Positions 57,252 to 64,000 of a stretch of 64,000 bases of DNA are shown here, piece by piece. Below the pieces are notes generated by a model. The model ran no database searches, was not told where the DNA came from, and saw nothing but the letters and a program-made list of their open reading frames with translations. This DNA comes from Apostichopus japonicus. Lineage: Eukaryota > Echinodermata > Holothuroidea > Aspidochirotida > Stichopodidae. The stretch covers positions 23,671,917 to 23,735,916 of the forward strand of contig NC_092571.1 in NCBI RefSeq assembly GCF_037975245.1. The letters run 5' to 3'. A program made the translations under genes and the position numbers. Positions within the stretch are counted from its first letter, which is position 1; each line of letters begins with the position of its first letter.

Positions 57252-58975
57252 CTATATACCTATGAACAGGACAATGATTCAGAAGAAAGCCAATTTAATT
57301 GCAAAAATGTCACATTTTTGAATGGCCAGCTTGGATCTAAACAGAGTTCTGACATTTCCCTGTCAAAAGTATAATAATATAATGCTGAGGATATAGAATA
57401 GATTGATGTTACACATAAATTTCTGTAGTTATCATACTAAACACTAAACACACCAAGATCATGGTGATCCTGACTTATGGTTCAATTATACATGATTCCA
57501 TTTATTGAAAAAGGATAGATTATTAATGTTTGCTAAAAACCTTCTCTAGTAATCTTAATCACACCCTCAAAGTGATCCTGTTATATATTATGATAGTTAA
57601 ATAATTTTCATTATTGAAATAATTTTCATTTATTGAAACAATAAATAACATCTGATGAGAGACTTGCAGAATCTTGCATCATACAGGAAGTCTAATGAGG
57701 ACTAACATTTCTTTTCCTTTCTTTCTCATTACTTCTGTCAGCCAGACCAGGCTATCCTATACAGGAAAAGCCGAGGTTAACACATGAAATATTCACTGCA
57801 TATATTACCATACACATCATTCATGTCGTATATGACAAGATCAGAATCAGAGGCTGCCTGATTGGCCAGTAGTAGGTCATGTGATTCACAAATAGATTCA
57901 AGACCACTTCATGGAGGAATCCCCCATATCAAAGTTAAGTGTCTGATCTTTTTCTCAGTAAATTCAGGTTCTTTAAAGCTTACTCATTTTTAACAATCAA
58001 AGAGATTGTGGAGATAAAGGATGAAAAATTAAAACTGCCATGTATTTTAATTGATAGCAGTTTTCACAGTAAGTGAAAATGTAACATAGTGAAGAGGATT
58101 TGCAGTAAGATTTCAATCCTTGTTGGCTGAATCTTTGTTAAGACCAGACATGAACTTTTGTGACCTCTATATCATTATATCTCCATGCCCTTGGGCTTGT
58201 TAAAGTCCTATCCATTTACAATTATTAATCCATCTTTTATTTCCTTTGTATATATTTTTTTGTTTTGAGTTTTTGGTTTTGTATGTGGATGTGCTTTATT
58301 TCTCTCTTCTGTAATTTAAATTCTGTCAGTATTTGTATTTTCATCAGAGCATATTTCAAAGCTCAAGGCTTTTGCTCTCAAATTTACACAGTTTTGACAG
58401 TCAAGAAATGTAGCATGATATATTTGCTGAGTGTGTCTTTTGACAATATCATAGGGTGAGGGGTTGGGGTGGGGTGGGGGTAGGGAAGAGGGTGTTTTCC
58501 AATATTTACTGATTGCAACTTGATAAATTGGATAAGTTCAAGACAAGACTAAGGCATTGGTCCTCATGAAGATGAAATTCTATCCACTTGCAGAGGTAAC
58601 TGAGTACTCCTTACTGAAATGACTTGTTTCTATATGCTAAACCTTCATATTACAATTTTGATCTACAGTAGCATATGACCATAACTACCCAACAGAGCAG
58701 TTCATCTTAATAGATGGCAGTCTTCATAAACGTACATAAATGTCTATAAATATTAAGTCTACACTTACTGTCATTCATCACAACACCAAGCGATATAATA
58801 TTTTTGCATAAGTTTTCTCAAGATCTATCCTCTTTTGAATACAGTAATTCAGCTGTGTCTCACATCGAAGGACAGCCTCACAATCAAGAATTGTTTGTCA
58901 CAATTAAGCACTTGGTATTTCTTTTTGATTGCATGTTTCATTGTTCATTAATATCCACCACATTTAGTTTAGTTT
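57252..58975. other. Gene-free spacer
   Basis: No gene recognised. A G-rich patch lies at about 58455-58490 ('gggttggggtggggtggggg'). Confidence 0.5.
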
Positions 58976-59480
58976 AGTTTGGAGACCCAAGGATCAGGAA
59001 GCCTTACAGTGGCTTATTTGAGACCCTATCAGCCGTGTTAGATCGTGGATGAACACCGGCTTTATTCAAGCCTTCTCTTTTCGATAATAAGTGTTCAGAG
59101 GATAACGAGGCAGGGGTGTGAATTCGCTCCCATTCCTGCTCCGAGGACCGACATTTAACGTCCCCATCCGATGGACGAGAGTGTATGCCCCAGCATCTGA
59201 CCACTTCTCTCAAATACTGAGGTAGGCAAAGGCACCCCATTCAACATAACTGCAGTGCAGCCATGACGAACAAAGTTGTTTCGAAACCAAGTGAAGAACA
59301 GAAACAAACCCCTTTTCCCAAGTTCACAAACCAGAAATACCAATCCACGGAAGACTCCGCACATCACCACTGCACTGCAGCGATTTTTGCATAAGTCAAG
59401 AGAATCTGGTTCCTGGCAGATTTTTGGTCCTGGAACCTAAGGATTAGGAGGCCGACACTCTAACCGCTGAACCAAGCCTT
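58976..59480 (-). repeat. Possible composite SINE-derived repeat
   Basis: On the minus strand 'ggttcagcggttagagtg' resembles a tRNA A-box region, followed by a weak B-box candidate. The middle carries 'gacatttaacgtccccatcc'. The ends are not clearly defined. Confidence 0.4.
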
Positions 59481-60626
59481 TGCCCTTTTGAAGTGCTGAA
59501 TGGCATAGCAATGTGTACGTTTACCTTTTATCCTTTACATTAGTGGTGTTACATTATTGGGTGAGTTTCATTACATTTCAGTGGTTAGTATTACATAATG
59601 AAGTGCTGATTATAACATTTAGTGGGTGATACAGATTTTGACAATGTGAACAGTACCATCGAATCCTCTCTTCTTCTCCTACTCCTTCCCCCAATACTAC
59701 TCTGGCTATACCTTCATGGCTATGTACTGCGACTACTAATAGCTGAACTGAGACAAAAATAATAAAGAATGATATGACAGAGATCAGAATACTGATATTA
59801 AACATTTATTTGTTCATGGAGGACACTTTCTTTCCCTGCAGCAATTCTGCTCTTTCACCACAAATAATTGATTTTAAAAAAATCACGTCTTGGGTATAAA
59901 TGGCACCTGTGAAGGGTGTTTACCCTTATGTACATCATTCCTGGGATTTACGTAAAACAGTATGGGCTGTGGGCCAAATTAAATGACCAGGCCCATTGCA
60001 GCTTCCAGAGGTAAAATCCAACCACTTTACTAACTTTCTTGACAAACCAATGCCCTTTCACACTTCTTGACATTCTACTTTCCTCAAAAAGCAACATTCC
60101 AAAAGTTAGCATAACATTTAGCATAACATAAAATCTCCTGAAGTCATCTGAGATAATAAATTCAAATACCGAGACAGGATGCTGTGTTTATGTTATTATT
60201 TTTGATGGACAGATTGAGAACAATACTAGTCACATATCAAGAGCAAGACTGAGTCTAGCTGTGGTAATGGCTCATCCACTCCAGCATAAAGTATCCAGCA
60301 TTGTATCAATATAATAATTAATAAATTACTGCTGCCCCAATTATGGCTATTGTTGACCAACGTCAAGCCTACAAAACCTCCACAACTAAAGCAACAACGA
60401 CTTGTTCTCCATTTTGCCATATACTGCCATTTTGCTGGGCACAACAATTACCTCTGAAGTTTCAGACCATGAACTCTGAATGGAACATCAGATGAAATGG
60501 GGATAAAAAGCTTAAGGCAACTTTGAGGAATCTCTCTCAATCACTGGCTAAATGATAAAAAAAAAAGAAGGCTGAACGTCATTTTCAACTTTGGACTTCT
60601 CTCACAGGCTCATGAATAATTACCGA
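59481..60626. other. 3' flank of copy A
   Basis: No gene. It probably includes the 3' untranslated region of copy A, which reads leftward from 60627. A minus-strand AATAAA is present near 59805, but its use is unproven. Confidence 0.45.
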
Positions 60627-60917
60627 TCAATACAAGGCGGAATGTCTTCGTGCTTTTCCTTTAGGCTGTTGAATATTCATGACCTCAAACAGATTCCTTT
60701 GTACCGATGATCTTCCGCTGCCACTCTGCGAACCATCTCTTCGTCTTTTCTTCTTCTTGACTTTAAGGTCCTCCTCAATTACCCGTTTCTCGGGAGTAGT
60801 TACCTCCGGTATTTTTTCAGGCGTCATCTCTGATGTGTTGGAAGACCGCCTTCTATAAGCTGATAGCAGTTCGCCCTGTATGTCTGTGGGCAAGGCATCC
60901 AAGCAGGTTGGGTCAAT
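60627..60917 (-). CDS. REV1: Copy A last exon: UBM2 and C-terminus
   Basis: 291 nt, the same as copy B. It encodes DPTCLDALPTDIQGELLSAY, a basic VKKKKRRRDG, SVQRNLFEVMNIQ and RRHSALY before TGA. Acceptor 'cttttag'. Confidence 0.9.
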   Translation of the reverse strand: MDPTCLDALPTDIQGELLSAYRRRSSNTSEMTPEKIPEVTTPEKRVIEEDLKVKKKKRRRDGSQSGSGRSSVQRNLFEVMNIQQPKGKARRHSALY

Positions 60918-63408
60918 CTAAAAGGAACCATATATCTTTCAAAATCATCAAGTTAGTCAACAGGTGAAAATATACGTAAGAAGTTCATTCACAATAAATC
61001 ATCTAGAGGAGAGAAATAAAGTATTTTGAGGGGTGAGAAGACATCAGGAATAGAATGATACAACAGACAGCAAACCACCTTTTTGTATAAGGATAGGGCA
61101 CTAACAATCCCCCACCTGTCTCCCCCACACACCCCACCATTCACCAGTATTTTACCAGAGACATTTTTGAAGTTGTGTTTGTGGGAGAAGAATTATTGTC
61201 AGTGGTGTAAGATTATGTAAACTAACTCATGCTTAGGCCCATGCACTCATACTCACACCATTTAGGAATTCTACTTCTACTCATGTTGTACTCATGGTGT
61301 TGTACTCATAATCATGGTGTTGCATCATACTCATAGTGCTATATTCATACTCATGGTGTTGTACTCGTACTTGTGGTGTTGCATCATACTCATAGTGCTA
61401 TATTCATACTCATGGTGTTGTATTAATACTCATAGTGTTTTACTTATACTCATGGTGTTGTACTCGTACTTGTGGTGTTGTGATTGTACTCATGGTGTTG
61501 TACTCATACTCGCGGTGTTACATCTTACTCATAGTGCTGTATTCATGCTCATGGTGTTGTATTCATACTCATGGTGTTATACTCATACTCATAGTGTTGT
61601 ACTCATACTCATGGTGTTATACTCATACTCATGGTGTTGTACTCCTACTCGTGGTGTTGCACTCGTACTCGTGGTGTTGTACTCGTACTAGGCGGCTCGT
61701 TACTTACCTCCGAAAATGAAGGAAGGTCATCCACATGGCCAAGGGTCTCGACTAGATTTTCAGCTTTTCTCACTTTCAATCTCTCTTCTTCTAGAACTTC
61801 CTTCAGAATATCAGGAGGGAGTTCTTTTAGTACGTCTGGGTCCAAACAGCTGGGATAATCCAACGGCAAATCTCCAGTAGAGAGCACCCTCCTCTTGCTA
61901 CAAGTGTCAAGGAATAAACTCAATTCTGAATATTACAATTATTTTTCCTGTCACATGAAAAAGCAAGAAAGTTCACAAAACACTCTAGTTTTCATACCAG
62001 CTATATGGGACAAAGTTATCTTTGGAAGAGTTCAACTGAGATGTTCACATAGCAACCAATGTGTCGTCAGACACAGAGAACAGAGAACTTCTGACATTGC
62101 TTACCAAACACATTAATTGTTAATTATAATAAGACTGCAGTTGATCAACCAAAGAAAACTTTCAGATTGTTTCATCAAAAAATACTTTTAGCAAGGTTAT
62201 TAATGATTCCATGGCATCCTACAAAATATTCTACTCAGGGTCATTACCATAATACATTCCCTTTACATAAAAGCTAAGTAAACATGTTTGACTTCTTCGT
62301 CTGAGATGACACTTCAAAAATTCTGGAAGCTAAACAATTCTGTTGTTGCCCTGAATTTAAGTGTCAAATATTATATATAATAAAAATTCAAATTAAACAC
62401 AAAAAGTTACCACACCATAAACAAGTACAGCAGCCATGACTCTCACCTCATATTTGGCTTTGGCCCAAACATGCTGACAGGTTTTAAGAAAGGTGCCAAG
62501 GCTCCATCCTGAGAAAAGACTGGTGATGAAGGGGTTTCAGCCTGCAAAATAAAAAATAAAATTGGAAATACTGTAAACTTTGTCTCCTTTTCCTTACTAG
62601 CTGAGATATGGCTATAACATTCCACAATAGTAACATTCAAATAGAATTAATAACAGAGGCTTCATTTGAAAAGCAACATTGTCCGGTGTCAATAATGTTT
62701 GATGTGACAAACTCTCAGCTAATTCAAAAATACAATAAATACATTATTGCTTTGGGATTACTATAACAGTGAACAAGTACGGCAAGGTATGGTGCATGCT
62801 ATGGTGCAAATTATGGTGCAATTTATGGTGCAATGCATGCATAAATATATATACAGATGACATTAATTAGTAGGAAAAAACCAGTCATGAATAAAACAAT
62901 TCCATCACAGAAAATAAACTAATTTACTTTACGTGTATTTCCTTTCAATATTGCTTGGACCCAAGTTTATCTTCGTTAAAAAAAAACTTGTAGAGAAATT
63001 ATTTTGAGAGTTTCCTGTGAGTCTGTTGTCCTTTAAAATTGTGCTTTAAAACTTTTGTTTAGAGTTTTCTCCACTCACTTCAGGCTCTGGTTCAGCTTTG
63101 ATAAGCGGCAAAAAGTTTGTATCGATGTTAGCAAACTGCGCTGTGGATGGTTGAAAATTCTTTGCTTCTGTTCTCTTAGACACCAACTCTGAGGGCTGTG
63201 CAACCTCTGACCTCTTCTTAATTAGCATATCCTTCAATGATTTTGTCACATTTAGCTTTGATGACTCTGTGACCTCTGACCTCTTCTTAGTCAACTCTGA
63301 AGTTTTTGTGACCTCTGACGACCCTTTCTTGACCAGCATATCCTTCAATGATTTTGCAGAATTTGACGACTTGCTGGCTCTCTTGAGGCGAGATATATGG
63401 ATCCCAAC
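60627..63408 (-). CDS. REV1: REV1-like Y-family DNA polymerase, copy A, last four exons
   Basis: The 3' end of a third tandem REV1-like gene; the rest lies beyond position 64000. The four exons match exons 10-13 of B and C in order, splice phase and near-identical length. They encode the Lys/Ser linker, the FLKP exon, UBM1 and UBM2, then stop after RRHSALY. UBMs bind ubiquitin on PCNA and help bring REV1 to stalled forks in other animals. Whether copy A has the extra little finger or a full-length N-terminus cannot be told from this window. All four exons are intact, so the gene is probably functional. Confidence 0.88.
61270..61690. repeat. 20-bp-type tandem repeat in a copy A intron
   Basis: Units of 'actcatactcatggtgttgt' and variants, about 20 copies, between the UBM1 and UBM2 exons. 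Plus-strand frames of up to 125 codons through it are artefacts. The repeat abuts the UBM1 exon donor within about 20 bases. Confidence 0.92.
61708..61897 (-). CDS. REV1: Copy A exon with UBM1
   Basis: 190 nt. It encodes KRRVLSTGDLP, UBM1 (CLDPDVLKELPPDILKEVLE), then RKAENLVETLGHVDDLPSFS. Donor GTAAGT. Confidence 0.9.
62447..62541 (-). CDS. REV1: Copy A FLKP-type short exon
   Basis: 95 nt. It encodes APFLKPVSMFGPKPNM, the clearest form of the motif. Acceptor 'ttttgcag', donor GTGAGA. Confidence 0.87.
63079..63408 (-). CDS. REV1: Copy A Lys/Ser-rich linker exon
   Basis: 330 nt, starting VGIHISRLKRASKSS. It holds repeats of KDMLVKKGSSEVTKTSEL, KKRSEVTESSKLNVTKS and KDMLIKKRSEVAQPSEL. It ends EPEPE at donor GTGAGT. 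Confidence 0.9.
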
Positions 63409-64000
63409 CTGAAAAATTAATTAATTAATTAATTAATCAATAACTCAAAGTACTTAATGTATACTTGTATACCATAGAAATCAATGGATGTAGCTAGTTT
63501 AGTAACCATAATGTCAATTGTACATTCCATGTCAACCAGGTGAAAATGATGTCTTTCAATTCAGTTGTCCAAAATTTTTACGTCCACGGTCCATGATTTA
63601 GTTCCAAGAGGACAGATTCACGACCCAGCAGACCACCACCCCTCAGAATGCTCAAAATACATTGTACACAATGCTGTCAACCTACTCTGAAAAATAAGTA
63701 CAATCGCACCCCACCCACCCCACCATAACAAATAAATGCTGGCATGTAAAACGCTCCTTACAAGAGACACCCATGTCAAAAAAAAAAAGAGCTACAGCAG
63801 CAATAAAAGCCCTGCTCAGCTGTGATGAATCAAATACTAAATGATGGGAATTACACCTGCACACCTACAGTACTGCAGTTCCATATAACACGTGCCTATG
63901 GTATGGAACTGTGTAGCACAATAGAATATCTTACACACAGCCTGGCTGCATGGCAGTTTGCAGCCCCCTCAGCATCCTATATTTGACAGAGTGCTTAAAG
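63409..64000. other. Copy A intron, no gene
   Basis: Contains a (TTAA)n patch at about 63416-63436 and the dispersed segment near 63625 ('ccaccacccctcagaatgc') that also occurs near 19340 and 37680. The next upstream exon of copy A is not in the window. Confidence 0.6.

Noticed and set aside
52420-60626. Missing palm and thumb exons for the first little-finger unit of copy B
   Set aside because: The AEIASCSYEAR, SCDE and LGIxTC signatures were looked for on the minus strand and not found in this spacer.
61314-61858. Plus-strand Leu/Tyr/Cys-rich open frames
   Set aside because: Produced by the 20-bp-type repeat; they run into the antisense of the UBM1 exon.
11337-63408. Assignment to DNA polymerase iota, which also has two UBMs near its C-terminus
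   Set aside because: The SxYHHLSTW N-digit, AEIASCSYEAR and the GVG...LGI.TC and DIRG-GVGI segments match REV1, not polymerase iota.

Overview
This is animal nuclear DNA. It is AT-rich, with small exons bounded by canonical GT-AG splice sites, long introns, tRNA-derived SINEs and many short hAT-type transposons with 8-bp target duplications. The protein families (REV1 Y-family DNA polymerase with ubiquitin-binding motifs, and a NAT8-like acetyltransferase) and the repeat style suggest a marine invertebrate, most likely an echinoderm or other non-vertebrate deuterostome. That placement is an inference and no species is claimed.

The centre of the window is a head-to-tail tandem array of three REV1-like genes, all on the minus strand. 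Copy A lies at the right edge; only its last four exons are inside (63408 to 60627). Copy B runs from 51578 to 31778 and copy C from 25399 to 11337. B and C each have 13 exons that join without a frameshift or stop, giving predicted proteins of about 1318 and 1386 residues from a shared candidate start Met. Nine of the 13 exons have the same length in B and C; for example the little-finger exons are 102 and 174 nt and the thumb exon is 221 nt.

The architecture is unusual. Each protein begins with an extra REV1 little-finger (PAD) domain. A long Ser/Gln-rich linker follows, then a REV1 catalytic core (N-digit, palm, fingers, thumb, second PAD), a shorter Lys/Ser-rich linker and two ubiquitin-binding motifs (UBM1, UBM2). 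All three copies stop shortly after UBM2 with the same RRHSAL ending, so the usual REV1 C-terminal polymerase-recruiting domain is absent. No BRCT domain is visible in front of B or C. The exon that follows the first PAD starts like a post-PAD linker but ends in the N-digit and palm of the next core, which looks like the scar of an internal duplication. Copy C keeps the catalytic Asp/Asp/Glu and the dCTP-pairing Arg. Copy B has Thr in place of that Arg and Asp in place of the catalytic Glu, so the copies have probably diverged in function.

Layout from left to right: 1-5730 holds a diverged direct duplication of about 1.8 kb flanking a frame-disrupted NAT8-like acetyltransferase. 6866-8720 holds a SINE and a hAT element nested in another. 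11337-25399 is copy C. 25400-31777 is the C-B spacer, with a possible CpG-rich promoter patch, an 18-bp-type repeat, a G-rich tract and a hAT element. 31778-51578 is copy B; its introns hold a SINE split by a hAT that is itself split by another hAT, a 46-bp minisatellite with a perfect 180-bp duplication, a 1.6-kb hAT and a (TTCA)n tract. 51579-60626 is the B-A spacer with a 69-bp minisatellite, a pyrimidine-rich minisatellite, a hAT MITE and SINE-like sequence. 60627-63408 is the 3' end of copy A. Most long open frames outside these exons are minisatellites or simple repeats, not genes.
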